A stretch of 64,000 nt of DNA from Lichina pygmaea (Eukaryota > Ascomycota > Lichinomycetes > Lichinales > Lichinaceae), in the NCBI GenBank assembly GCA_963422465.1, contig OY730170.1, positions 3,324,379 to 3,388,378 of the forward strand, in the 5' to 3' direction. A program made the translations under genes and the position numbers. The stretch's first letter is position 1. Each line of letters begins with the position of its first letter. Below are positions 20,583-32,055 of this stretch, in pieces. The notes below the pieces were generated by a model that had not been told where the DNA came from, searched no databases, and was given only the letters and a program-made list of their open reading frames with translations.

Positions 20583-20981
20583 CTACCGCGCAAAAGCAGC
20601 CTCTCCAATCTTTCTCCGAATTACGTGCCACCGCCAGAAGCCGCACCGCTCATCTGATTGGAGCATGCCGAGGAGAGCAAGGATGACGACGGCGAAGAGA
20701 AAGAAGACAACTGCGAGGAGCAGGAGGAAGATGGGTCGAGCTTCGTTGCTGCGCTCCAGCCGCTGGGGAAACCTTTGCGCAGGCGCAGCTTGGGTTCCCC
20801 ACGTCCAAAACCCGATGAACGGCGACGCCGTTTCTGTTGTTACGAAAGTCAGCCTCGATGCGCAGGCATCGAGGACAAAGCGGCCATGACCCTGGGAGTC
20901 GGGCGTACAAAGTCTGTTGCCGGCCCTGTAGCGAACTGCACGTTGGCTTGACGCAATAAGGTCTGGGGCCCTCCGGGCCAA
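20583..20981 (-). CDS. weak candidate: small protein with one membrane segment
   Basis: A 132-codon minus-strand frame with one convincing hydrophobic stretch near residues 83-105 (IFLLLLAVVFFLFAVVILAL), followed by a basic tail. No family is recognised. The opposite strand is open over the same bases, the area is rich in simple repeats, and no introns or regulatory context support it. It may be spurious. Confidence 0.18.
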   Translation of the reverse strand: MARRAPDLIASSQRAVRYRAGNRLCTPDSQGHGRFVLDACASRLTFVTTETASPFIGFWTWGTQAAPAQRFPQRLERSNEARPIFLLLLAVVFFLFAVVILALLGMLQSDERCGFWRWHVIRRKIGEAAFAR

Positions 20982-21245
20982 CGAGAGCAGTCGCGTTCCT
21001 GACCACGCAGCAGCCGCGGGCGGTCGTCATTGGGGGCCGGTTGGACCAAGGCCTCTAAGTTGAGCCGGCGCATTTCGCGATTGTCCACTGGGATCGATTC
21101 TCACGCCGTTCGAACCCACGTTCCGTCCCATGCCATCTGTGAGAAAGGGGAGCTTTCTCGCAGGAGCTCTCGCCGGTGTTCGTCGCCCTACCAGGATCCG
21201 GTCTGGAGCCTTCACAGCCATGTTACAGGATGAAGCTGGAAGAGA

Positions 21246-21264
21246 GGGGGGGGGGGGGGGGGGG
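21246..21264 (+). repeat. poly-G run (19)
   Basis: Uninterrupted G19 followed by CCC. It is one of three long G/C homopolymers within 1.9 kb. Confidence 0.9.
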
Positions 21265-21545
21265 CCCGCCTGTCGATACACCCGTTGAGGCACGGACGAA
21301 TCGTGATGCTCCACTGGTCCATTGAGGAGGACGGTCTGAAGCTCTGAAGTGGCGCGAGGGCGATACGATTGGCAAGGTATTCTGCCTGAAATGCGCGAGG
21401 TCGCGAAGAGCGGTGCTCGACTACCGCCGCCAGCGCCGCCCGTTTGGCACCTCTTGTATCAAAAGGTGCTCGGGCCATGTGTGGCCCTGGCGAGCTTAAA
21501 GGTGGTACGATCCCAAGGTTGACGCGGGACGCCTGGGTTGCCCGT

Positions 21546-21680
21546 TGCCCCTCCGCTGTCTCTGTCTCCTTCTTTCCCTCCCTTCCTCTCTCTCTCTTCC
21601 TCTCTCTCCCTCTCTGTTTGTCTCTGTCTCGGTCTCGGTCTCGGTCGCGGTCTTGCTCCCTCTCCATCTCTCTCCCCGTC
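21546..21680 (+). repeat. CT-rich tract
   Basis: Almost pure pyrimidine with TCTC and TCTCGG units. About 660 bp before the small gene at 22337. In filamentous fungi such tracts are common in promoters and 5' leaders. Confidence 0.7.
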
Positions 21681-22336
21681 AGTCTGCCCTGTCCATATCG
21701 ACCTCATATTATGTCACTTTTCAACCTCTGCCACGGATGGTGGAACCAACAACGGTGGCTTGCCACAACGCTCTCTCAGGAAGATGACGCCTGACGTCGT
21801 CAGGATCGGCCGCAAGCTCGACGGCGTGCAGTCAGATGGTCGGACGCCCAAAGTCTATATGAACGGCACCACGTCGGCATCGTTTCCTTCCTTCCGCTCT
21901 ACAGCTCATCCACGGCAATCCCACCACCCTCACCGGACAATCAAAGGACAAGGTTCTCTACGAAAGCAAAGCCCCTGCTCTCTTCCGACCCGAACGGCAC
22001 CCGGCTTTCACGTCATATACCTGCACGGACGTTTCGTTGTGCTATCTGTCGTCGTCGATCCAGCCGCGGCTTCCATCTTCAAGATCTATATCCCGCGCTT
22101 GGTGGTCGAGGTTGGTCCTTCCCGCTCTTCTTCCTCGCCGCTGCATCCCACGTGCATCCCTTCTTTGATGTGTCCACGGTGCTTCTTCTTCTTCTTCTTC
22201 TTCTTTGAGATTCTGATGCCGGTAATAGGCTCACCCCGCCGAGACCGCTCCCGCTCAGCACCGGCTGTTGAAGCCAACCCACCACACACCCACCCAACTC
22301 ATCTGTGCTTGCTCCTCCATAAAGCTTCGTATCACG

Positions 22337-22840
22337 ATGTGCAGGATCGCCTATAGAGTGTATACCGTCTGTGGTGACACACTCAAAGATCAAATCTCGT
22401 AAGTGTCTTTATCCCAGCAAGTCTCTTGCCGTCTTTTTTTCACCCATCTCCTCCTCCTCGACTTCAAGCCCAGCCTCGTGCTCGAACGGCTTTTGGTTTC
22501 CCTGTGGGGGCGTTGTGCTCGCGAAGCCAAGACAGACGCATTCGAATTGCGAAGTCTCCTCTATCATCATCGATTGCCAATATCTTCCTGTTTTTGCTCG
22601 TGCGAAAACACGCACACGCACGAAGATATGGCCGCTGACTCTCTCAATCTTCTGTTTTGGTCTTCCCCAAAATCCAGTTACTGTAGTCTAGCCCATGACC
22701 GGTCCAGCCGGAGCCCCTGTCCAAACGCAATCAAGGTCGAGATGAACGTCAACGGCTCGTGCGGTCAACCAAACTGCACACAGAACCGGACCTCGAAGCG
22801 CTGGGGAAATGCGTCGCGCGGCACGAGCGGGCGGTACTGA
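22337..22840 (+). CDS. small cysteine-rich protein, two exons (74 aa)
   Basis: Exon 1 at 22337-22398 encodes MCRIAYRVYTVCGDTLKDQI plus two bases. A gtaagt donor opens a 279-bp intron with a CTGAC branch-like site about 40 nt before cag at 22677. Exon 2 at 22678-22840 continues YCSLAHDRSS, then CPNAIKVEMNVNGSCGQPNC, and ends at TGA. The join keeps the frame and places cysteines in spaced pairs: an MC-x9-C start, YC, SPC, SCG-x3-C. The MC...YTVCG opening resembles short uncharacterised fungal proteins that begin MC-x(n)-CGH. There is no signal peptide, so it is probably intracellular and may bind zinc. Function unknown. It is too short to be found without splicing and lies amid simple repeats. 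Confidence 0.6.
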
Positions 22841-22883
22841 CGAAGGATCTGTAGTCGATGGTTTCAGTTCTGGACTCTGGGAT

Positions 22884-22909
22884 GGGGGGGGGGGGGGGGG
22901 GGGGGGGGG
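22884..22909 (+). repeat. poly-G run (26)
   Basis: Uninterrupted G26, just after the stop of the small gene at 22840, probably in its 3' UTR or terminator region. Faces the C30 run 202 bp downstream. Confidence 0.9.
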
Positions 22910-23110
22910 CGCTCTTGTTTCACGCATGTCTGGCCTTTGTTGACTCGTCATCATTACTGTATGTTCAGACCGCCCTCGGACGGTGAGCTATTCTTCTTGC
23001 TCTTCTTCTTCTACTCCATGTCTTGAAACCCCCATTATTTTCTTTCTTGGATACTTTCTCTGCCTTCAGTGTACCTGCGCTTCCAATAAGACAACCACAC
23101 CTCGTCTCTT

Positions 23111-23111
<1 letters not shown>

Positions 23112-23141
<30 letters not shown>
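23112..23141 (+). repeat. poly-C run (30)
   Basis: Uninterrupted C30, then G and C7. Complementary to the upstream G26 run on the same strand, so the two could pair in a transcript. Confidence 0.9.
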
Positions 23142-23142
<1 letters not shown>

Positions 23143-23816
23143 CCCCCCCGAGCCCGCGAGGGACATCCCTTACCTTTCTCAAAGTCTCATTTATGTCGTG
23201 TGTGGATTGTCTCCCGGACTAGCGGTTCAAGTTTTATAGATCTCCGTTATGCCAGAATTATCGGACGCGCAGGTCGCGTCCGTGGTTACTGTCTCTTGCT
23301 AAAGAAAGCTTCGAGTTGCCTCTCTCTCCTCCCCCCCCTTCTCCTTCTCCTTCTTCTCTCTTCTTTCCTCCTTCTGTCATACACAAGTGCTCAGCCATGG
23401 GCATCCCTTGGACACTTTTCTTTCTAATAATGATAAAACAACAACAACAGCAACAGCAACAACAACAACAACCACAACAATACCCACACAGCACCTTTTT
23501 CATCCCCCACCCTTGCTTCCATCTCCAACCTATCTCATGCTTATTCCTACTTCGCGCCCTGGCGAAGTCGTCGCTTCCTGCAACGGGCCGGGCCGGCGCG
23601 GCGCGGCGCGGGCCGATACTTTATTATTGCCTTATTCCTCCAAAGCGTCCTGAGGGTAAAATTGGAGGAGGAGGAGGAGGGGGAGCACGAGCAGGACGAG
23701 CAAGCCGCGGAGGAGGAGGGGAAGTACTTCTGCACAACATGCACTCGTTTCAACGGATGAAACTGCCGCTTTCGCACGAGTGTGAACGGCCCCCGATCTT
23801 CACCGGGCTTACTTAG

Positions 23817-23817
<1 letters not shown>

Positions 23818-23870
<53 letters not shown>
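23818..23870 (+). repeat. (ACT)n microsatellite, about 17 units
   Basis: A pure ACT repeat, with a shorter (CTA)n block at about 23884-23899 after a GTAACGTACT interruption. Confidence 0.9.
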
Positions 23871-24261
23871 GTAACGTACTATCCTACTACTACTACTACG
23901 GGTTCAGCACCACAGCTCACTTGTGCAGATCAGTTCTGGGGTTTTTGGTCTCGGAAGATCTGTGTTCCGAACGACTGACAAATACGTACATACTATGAGT
24001 ACTGTAGCCCATTCTGATCGGATGAACTACCTACCGGTAACATCGTCGCCACACTCTTACTCTCACCGATCTTCTCGGGTGCTTCGGCTTCTTTCTCTCT
24101 TCTTTCCTTCCTTCCTTCGAATTTTACTTTTCCTTTTTCTCCTTCTTGTCTTTCAGCTTTCAGCACCCACGTTCATGGAGTGCATGGGTTGTGTCGAGTA
24201 TGTGGGTGGCATGGGTGGCATGGGTGGCATGGAGTGAATAGTGCCTCTGTTGGACCTTTCA

Positions 24262-24470
24262 TGTGAACCGGCGGCCGGCCGGGAATGAGAGTCTTGATTG
24301 ATCTTGCTAACTAAGAGATCTAGGAGCGACCACAAAAGAGAAGGAGGAGAAAAAAACTCTGCACACTGTCACGTGCAGGCAAGACAACAATTTAGCCGTC
24401 GCTCAGGGGAGGCTGATCTCGACACCCCTGCAAATCCCAGGCAACTCTTCCAGAGAGTCCCCGGTCAACA
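24262..24470 (-). repeat. copia 3' LTR
   Basis: 209 bp, TGTTGACCGG...GGTTCACA on the minus strand. It follows the RNase H region by a few bases. A solo relative is at 8923-9122. Confidence 0.85.
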
Positions 24471-25559
24471 CACCCTCTCAGCGTCCCACTGAGCTCTCGA
24501 CAAGCTTCCTGATGTCCACCAATCCTAGCTGCCGGACAAAGGCCTCGTGCTTCTGCCGTGGAAGTGCCTTCGTCAATCCGTCAGCAGGCATCTCGTCCGT
24601 GGGAATCCAATTGACGTGCAGACGTCCCTCTTGCACTTCCTGACGGAGCCACATATCGTGGATGTTGATGTGGCGAAGTCGAGTCTTCAGCTGCGGGGCG
24701 TTCTTGATCAGCAGACAAAGGGTCTGCTGATTATCGCAATCAATCATGGCCTGGTGCCCGGTATCAAAGGTGATCACCTTGAAGAGTTGTATCCATCCGT
24801 ACAATTCCTTTGTGGTATTTGTGAGAGCCAGGAGCTCTGCCTCCGTGCTCGACGTCATGACAGTCTTCTGCTTTGTAGACCACCAATCAACCGTGCCGCC
24901 GAATAGCTGGAAGAGGTATCCCTCCGTGCTCTTGCGTGTTTCAACATCGTCTGCGAAAGCTGCGTCGCTGGCGCAGGTGAAGGTCCGAAGAGACTCTGCA
25001 GTCGGTCTGAATTCAATTGCGTAGTACTGTGTCGCGTACATATACGTAAGAGCTTGCGTGACTGCTTCTCGATGTTGTGGCCCCGGGTTTAGGAGAGATT
25101 CAGCAAGCTTGTTTGCTGTACGAGCAACATTGGGCCTGGTGATCGTTGTTGCGTAAAGCAGAGATCCAACCTTCCTCTGATACTCGTAGATTTGTGTCTT
25201 GGTAGCTTGCGCGTCGTACGCAGCAAGCTCTTCAGTCACCATCGGGGTAGTGGGGTACTGTGACTGGTCATCTACGTGGAACGAAGCTGTGATCTTCTCC
25301 ACGTACGAATCCTGGCTCAACCAGAGCTTCTTCTCTGTACGATCCCTGACAACATGTATGCCTAGAAACCACTTCAATTCTCCAAGGTCCCGTAGCCCAT
25401 ACCTGTCCTTCAGCTTGGCTGTGAAATCTGCAAATTTTGTCCAATGCTGTGGCTTGAACAGCGCCATAATGTCATCCACGAAAAAGAAAATCACAAGCCA
25501 CTTGCTCATGAACAAGCATTCAACTTCAGGGACCATACTGAGCTGTAGCTCCCGCAATA

Positions 25560-26033
25560 TGTTAAGGCCTAGGCCGGAACAGCCCAGGTAAGCGAGGGAG
25601 AGGTGTGAGTCATGCGGAACAACATCCGACCGATCCGGTGGACGAGCAAGAGCTAAGCGAGGAGCTCGTCCGGTGGACGAGCAGGAGCTAAGCGAGGAGC
25701 TCGTCCGGTGGACGAGCAGGAGCTAAGCGAGGAGCTCGTCCGGTGGACGAGCAGGAGCTAAGCGAGGAGCTCGTCCGGTGGACGAGCAGGAGCTAAGCGA
25801 GGAGCTCGTCCACGCAAAAGGATGATACCCCTCGAGGAGACCCCCCCCCTTGGGGCATCTGTATAAAGACCCCCAAAGAGCCCGGAGGGATTAGCTCTCC
25901 AGGCTGAACACACATTACGAGCGACAATAGCAAGAGAGTTACCCCACTTGCTATTCATCTATTGAGTCCCTGCCCTCCTCGGTCGAAGACAGGACCACCC
26001 ACATTCTGTGTGAACGTGGACTGGCCTTTAACA
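25560..26033 (+). repeat. G1 5' LTR with 5 x 35-bp minisatellite
   Basis: 474 bp, TGTTAAGG...CTTTAACA. A TATA box (TGTATAAAGA) lies near 25860. A minisatellite of exactly five 35-bp units occupies 25637-25811. Its unit contains GAGCTCGTCC and the complementary GGACGAGC, so each unit can fold on its neighbour. Confidence 0.92.
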
Positions 26034-29000
26034 GTTTCAGCCTCTAACACATAGGACACCGGCTCAATACGATGGCAGATCCACGCAGCCCTACCCCTTC
26101 GCAGGCAGGCCAACCTCGGGCTGCGCCTCAGGCGCAAGCCCAGGAACCACCTGTCCCTACCACCCTCACCTTACCTCCAAAGCCGTTGAAGGTAGGTACG
26201 CCGAAGAGGTACGATGGATCACGAGGGGGATTGGAATTATTCTTCTCTCAGCTTGAGCTTTACTACGGATTCAACGCCGCACAATTCCCTACGGAACAGG
26301 AGAAGGTGCTGTTCGCAGCTTCCTACCTGGACGGACCGACATTTGCCTGGTTTAATGTCTACCTACGAGACTTCCTCGACAACAAGGAAGATCCCTCTAG
26401 CATGGAGACCACGACACGGCAGATCATTGGGAGATTCTCTACCTTCAAGACCCAGATGAAGAAGACCTTCGGAGTCATTGATGAAGAACGAGATGCGGAA
26501 CGAAAGCTCCAAGCACTACGGCAGACAGGGTCAGCATCAGACTTCGCGGCGAAGTTCCAACAGTTGTCAGTGAGGACGCAATGGGGAGACAGTGCCTTGA
26601 CGGCACTATTCTACCAAGCTCTCAAGGAACGAGTCAAGGATGACATCGCACGAGGAGATCGACCCACCGACCTCGAGGATATGATTGACACAGCGGTACG
26701 CATCGACGACCGACAGTTTGAACGAGAACTCGAGAAGTGAGGCAAGCATGCAAGGCCATGGGGCAAAAAGACAGCGCCAGCACAAGACAAGTACGGCTTG
26801 ACACCCATGGAGATCGATGCAACAACACCACAGGCAACAAAGAAGAAAGAAACACGGAAGTGTTACAATTGCCAGAAGGTAGGACACCTCGCAGCCAACT
26901 GCCAAAGCAAGAAGGAGAAAGAAGGCAAGGGTAAGCAGTTGAATGCCACCGGTGCCTGGAAAGGCAAGGGCATTCAGGAGCCACCGAGGGCTCCCAGAGG
27001 CACGCTACCCATGAACCGGTCAGAAGCAACACTCCTCGGACAGGAGGACAATCTCAGACAGCACATCGAAAGACTGGAGAACGATCTGCAGAGGTCACTG
27101 GAGGACCTGCACACAATCCAAGACCAGATCGATAAGGTTCATTGGGAGGATGACCTGATCTCCGAATTCGACACAACAGACTACGAGATTGACATAACCG
27201 GCATGCCACCAGTTCCCGAGACACCACTACTCCGACGACAGGATGCGACCTTGTCGGAGGACGGCGAAGCAAGAGTGACACGATGGGTGGACGACACCAT
27301 CAGCATCTCACAGCCCCGAGACATCGCAGCGCAAGTGGACTATCACCAGGCTACGACACCAGCCTGCAGACGTCCTTATTGGAAAGGATGTGAGGACCAC
27401 CACTGCAAGGAACATCTCCTAGAGAAAAGGAGAAGGCACCACTTCCCTGGCCCAGAATACCACAAGAAAGCCTGGAGCATCAAGCACCAGCTAAGCCAGC
27501 AAGGGAAAGAACGCGATGATTGCGGAGAAGACGCATGGGAGCTATGCTTCACTGAAAAATGCGAAAGACACGCGGCAGAACGCCAGGCTCAGGGCCTTGG
27601 TTGTTCAAAAAACTAGCAGTGCTCTTCAAATCCGGAGTCGGAAGAGCAGGCAAGACAACACTCCGGAGAGAAGGGGTTGAGCAGAGCCTCGACGCGACAG
27701 CCTGCAGTCCGCATTTTCGCATCAAGATGAGAGTCAACGGGCATCTGACAAATGCCATGATCGACTCTGGAGCTACTGGCAACTTCATGTCAGAAAGTTT
27801 CGCCAGGAAGCACAAGATCCCGACTCAGGAAAAGAGGAATCCATACCAACTAACGGTAGTGGACGGGACACCACTCTCCAACGACCAAGGACGAGTGACG
27901 AAGGAGACCAAGAACCTACGACTGTGTGTCGACGGTACAACAATCGGATCAGAAGAATTCGACTTGGTCCAGATACCACATGAAGTTATATTGGGTCTTC
28001 CGTGGTTGGAAAGTCAAAACCCAAGGATCGACTGGAAAAGAAGGCACCTAGTCTTTCTGAAGAGGAGTCTGGCAACTCGAGCAGAGCCAGAGAAAGTGAG
28101 AATCAAAGAGATCTCATATGCAGGGTGGAAGAAGCACCACCGGTGAGGGCGAGCCTATGTGGCTTGGATGAAGCCCCGAAACCATCAACTTTGCACCACG
28201 CATGACGCCGTGGGCGAGACTCAGGCACCGCAGCTGCCAAGTGAGTATAAAGACTACCAGGAGATGTTTGGTGAGGAAGCGGTCGCGACGCTACCAGAAC
28301 ACCAAGAGTGGGATCACGAAATTCCGCTGGAAGACGGAAAGAAACCCACACATGGCCCTATTTACGCTCTATCAGCAAAGGAGCTTGAGGCCCTAAGAGA
28401 TTACCTGGACGAGAACCTAGCGAAAGGGTTCATAAGACCTTCAACATCACCGGCCGGATACCCGATATTGTTTGTGCCAAAGAAAGACGGCAAATTACGA
28501 CTGTGTGTCGACTACCGGCAGCTCAATGCGATCACAATTAAGAATCGCTACCCGCTACCGTTAATATCGGAAATCCAGGACTGAATCCAAGAAGCCAAGT
28601 GGTTTACCAAATTCGACATCCGAGGCGCTTTCAACCTGGTTAGGATGAAAGATGGCGAAGAATGGAAGACAGCCTTTCGTACGAGGTACGGGCATTACGA
28701 GTATACCGTTATGCCATTCGGCCTTACGAATGCACCGGCGACGTTCCAATCGCTCATTAACGCCATCCTCCGACAATACCTGGATATATTTGTTACCGCT
28801 TATATCGACGATGTCTTGGTTTACACCAATGGAACCCTGGAAGAGCACAAACAGCATGTCAAGAAGATCCTACATGCGCTCCAAGAAGCAGGAATGAGGT
28901 TACGCCTTGATAAGAGCGTCTTCCACGTGAAAGAAGTGGAATATTTGGGATCGATCCTGACGACGGAAGGAATCCGTATGGACGATACAAAGATCACGGC

Positions 29001-30982
29001 AGTACGAGACTGGCCAACACCCAAAAACCTCAAAGAAGTCCAATCCTTCCTGGGATTTGCGAACTTCTACCGACGATTCATCAAGGAGTACTCGAGGACA
29101 GCAGCACCCTTGACTGAACTAACAAAGAAGGAAGAAACCTTCACATGGGGGAACAGCCAAGAGAGAGTGTTCCAGGAGCTGAAAGAGAAGTTCACCTCCG
29201 CACCCATACTGGCATCATTTGATCCCGGACGGCGGATCATCATGGAGACAGATGCCTCGGACCAAGCACTTGGATCTTGCTTGTGTCAACCAGACGCCGA
29301 AAACCGCCTACACCCTGTCACATACCGATCGAGAAAGTTCTCTGGCCCAGAACTCAGGTACGATGTTCATGACAAGGAGTTGTTAGCGATTGTCGACGCA
29401 TTCCAGGAGTGGAGACCTTACCTGGAAGGAGCAAAGTACACAGTGGACGTGTACTCAGACCACAAGAATTTGGCTTACTTCACGACGACGAAGAAGCTAA
29501 ACAGACGACAAGTCCGATGGGCGGAGCTTTTAGCTTCATACGACTTCCAGATCTTCTATCGAAAAGGATCAGAAAACGCACGAGCGGACGCGCTTAGCAG
29601 ACGGCCTGATATGACGACAGACGACACGACAGAAGAGCGCCCAATCCTAGTGACAAAAGGACAAACTCTGGTCTATGCTCAACCTCAGTTAGCGAAAACT
29701 GAAGAAATGGGTGCACTCCTGACCCTAGGCCACAACGTTGCGGCCACGAACAAGGAAGAAGTGCCAGAGAGCGCACAAGAGGACGTGATTCGACAACATC
29801 ACGATGGACCTCTACACGGACATCCTGGGCGAGACAAGACCCTGGAAAAGATCCGGAGACGTTACCACTTCAACAGAATGAAGCGGAAAGTGACGGAATT
29901 TATTCGCAACTGCGAAGAGTGTGCGAAAAACAAACCGTCACGCCACAAACCCTATGGAGAGAGTCAACAAATGGACCTCCCAGAAGCGGCTTGGGATACT
30001 ATCACAATGGATTTTGTGGTGAAGCTGCCGAGGTCAGAGGACCCGGTAACAAAGGTGAAATATGACAGTATCTTGGTGGTTGTTGACAAACTCACCAAAT
30101 ACACTCACCTGATCCTGTGGCGAGAGACAGGAACAGCGAGCGAACTCGCCAATGTCCTGCTCAAAGAATTGGTTAGCCAGCGAGGGCTACCCACGAAGAT
30201 TATCTCGGATCGAGACAAACTCTTCACCTTGAAATTCTGGAACACGTGGACAAGACAGCTAGGGATAGACACGAGGATGTCTACTGCCTACCATCCACAA
30301 ACAGACGGACAAACTGAGAGAACAAACCAGACGATGGAACAGTACCTACGCCACTACGTCAACCACCGACAGGACGATTGGGTAGAACTGCTACCAATGG
30401 CTCAGTTTGCGTACAACGATCAGCAACACAGCGTGACAGGCATGACGCCGTTCTTTGCGAACTACGGCAGAAACCCCCGCTGGGAAGCGATGGCGGCTGG
30501 AAGTGGCACTTCAACGAACGTCGAAAAACTCACTGCTATGCATGAGGAAATGAAGACTGCAATTGAATCCGCACAAAAGACAACAAGCCACCGCCTAAAC
30601 AGCAAAAGGTTGAAGGGACCAACCCTGGAGAGGGGGGATAAGGTCTATTTGTCAACAAAAAACCTGCGCTCGAAGCGACCGAGCAAAAAGCTGGATCATG
30701 TACGAATCGGACTGTTTGAGATTGAGAAGCGCACTGGAGAAGTCAACTACCGACTGAGACTGCCAAAAAAGGCACGGATACACCGAGTATTCCATGTCTC
30801 GCTGCTCGAGCCAGCACCCAGCGACGCAGCAATCGAAACAGAATGGCACTTCAAGGACGATGAAGAAGAGTACGATGTCGAAAGGATCCTAGACAGTCGG
30901 AGAAACGGACGGAAAATCAAGTACCTGGTGAAGTGGTTAGGATTTGACGAAGAGGAGAATTCGTGGGAACCAACCGAGAACT

Positions 30983-31555
30983 TCAGCTCTGCGATGAACC
31001 GGAAACTGGTGGATTACCACCGAGCAAATCCGCAGCGACCAGGTCCGACGGAGATAACGGCTCGAGAGAAGCCAAAGCCTCCGAAGAGAAGACGTCCTCA
31101 AAGGACGGTGGAGCAGCAGCTTGACGGGCCTCCCGTTCGCGGATAATGCGGAGGGCCTCTTGTTCCTGAGCATCGAGGGACTCTTGATCCTCGATGGCTG
31201 ACAGCTCACGACGGATGGCATCGGCCTCCTTCTGTGAGAGACGACCCAGCTGCCGGCAGAGGCGGATCTGCTGGGGAAGCAGTTTTGACAGTTGGTCATC
31301 AGTCTCCCGCAGCTGAGCCTCGAGCTGCTCACGCTCAAGCTCCATCTTCTTCCATTCCGATTCCGAGAGATGAAGGTCGCAGCGACAACCCTTCTCGATG
31401 CACCGACGACAAAAAGACGATGCAGAACTCACGACACACTTGGCGTGGTCGCGACGACAAGCACCGCATGCGATTTTTGATTCCTTGCCCATTTTGCCAA
31501 CACGACAAGAGAGAAAACCGCGACGACGAGTTCGAGTTGTCTGGCTTTGGTTCAT
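30983..31555 (-). CDS. antisense accessory frame in G1: Zn2Cys6-like cluster plus coiled coil
   Basis: 190 residues on the strand opposite to pol, starting 62 bp from the 3' LTR and overlapping the last about 160 bp of pol. After a basic start (TTRTRRRGF), residues about 30-60 carry CGACRRDHAKC...FCRRCIEKGCRC, fitting the fungal Zn(II)2Cys6 spacing C-x2-C-x6-C-x8-C-x2-C-x6-C. Then follows a Leu/Glu/Gln-rich coiled coil (MELEREQLEAQLRE...RRELSAIEDQE) and an acidic/Ser tail with FSSEALASL. In host proteins this arrangement is that of DNA-binding transcription factors. A damaged counterpart sits in G2 at the same place. The role is inferred, not known: possibly regulation of the element or of host chromatin. 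Confidence 0.6.
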   Translation of the reverse strand: MNQSQTTRTRRRGFLSCRVGKMGKESKIACGACRRDHAKCVVSSASSFCRRCIEKGCRCDLHLSESEWKKMELEREQLEAQLRETDDQLSKLLPQQIRLCRQLGRLSQKEADAIRRELSAIEDQESLDAQEQEALRIIREREARQAAAPPSFEDVFSSEALASLEPLSPSDLVAADLLGGNPPVSGSSQS

Positions 31556-31616
31556 GGCAAAAGAGGAGCAGGAACAAAAAGGATCTGGGGACAGAACCCT
31601 TGGAGGGAGGGGATAG

Positions 31617-32055
31617 TGTTAAGGCCTAGGCCGGAACAGCCCAGGTAAGCGAGGGAGAGGTGTGAGTCATGCGGAACAACATCCGACCGATCCGGTGGAC
31701 AAGCAAGAGCTAAGCGAGGAGCTCGTCCGGTGGACGAGCAGGAGCTAAGCGAGGAGCTCGTCCGGTGGACGAGCAGGAGCTAAGCGAGGAGCTCGTCCGG
31801 TGGACGAGCAGGAGCTAAGCGAGGAGCTCGTCCACGCAAAAGGATGATACCCCTCGAGGAGACCCCCCCCCTTGGGGCATCTGTATAAAGACCCCCAAAG
31901 AGCCCGGAGGGATTAGCTCTCCAGGCTGAACGCACATTACGAGCGACAATAGCAAGAGAGTTACCCCACTTGCTATTCATCTATTGAGTCCCTGCCCTCC
32001 TCGGTCGAAGACAGGACCACCCACATTCTGTGTGAACGTGGACTGGCCTTTAACA
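31617..32055 (+). repeat. G1 3' LTR with 4 x 35-bp minisatellite
   Basis: 439 bp, the same ends as the 5' LTR. The minisatellite at 31694-31833 has four units rather than five, which accounts for the whole 35-bp length difference. Confidence 0.92.

Larger units (their letters stand above)
19207..22336. other. long intergenic region rich in simple repeats
   Basis: 3.1 kb downstream of ham-2. It holds (CTGTYG)n at 19437-19516, CAA/CAG triplets at about 20340-20430, a G19 run at 21246, and a CT-rich tract at 21546-21680 of the kind seen in fungal leaders. The last part is the likely promoter and leader of the small gene at 22337. One weak minus-strand frame is listed separately. No tRNA is recognised. 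Confidence 0.55.
22841..24261. other. intergenic region with homopolymers and triplet repeats
   Basis: No gene recognised. It contains G26 (22884), C30 (23112), CAA/CAG repeats (about 23435-23480), GGA repeats (about 23655-23715), (ACT)n (23818-23870) and GGGTGGCAT repeats (about 24203-24235). The right end abuts the copia LTR. Confidence 0.6.
25560..32055 (+). mobile_element. Ty3/gypsy chromovirus G1, nearly whole
   Basis: 6,496 bp with LTRs at both ends and a 5-bp TSD (caata). Parts in order: 5' LTR, Gag from 26072 with a CCHC knuckle (CYNCQKVGHLAANC, near 26.86 kb), protease ([10 protein letters not shown], near 27.76 kb), RT ([27 protein letters not shown] near 28.8 kb), RNase H, integrase with an HHCC-like N-terminus (near 29.8 kb) and HPQTDGQTERTNQ, and a chromodomain (YLVKWLGFDEEENSWEP, near 30.9 kb). 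Chromodomain integrases are known to favour heterochromatin. An antisense frame lies between pol and the 3' LTR. About three or four breaks. The LTRs differ by two substitutions plus one tandem unit, so insertion was recent. Confidence 0.92.

Noticed and set aside
25637-25811. Regular 35-bp repeats suggesting a CRISPR array
   Set aside because: Units are directly abutting with no unique spacers, lie inside an LTR, and the organism is eukaryotic.
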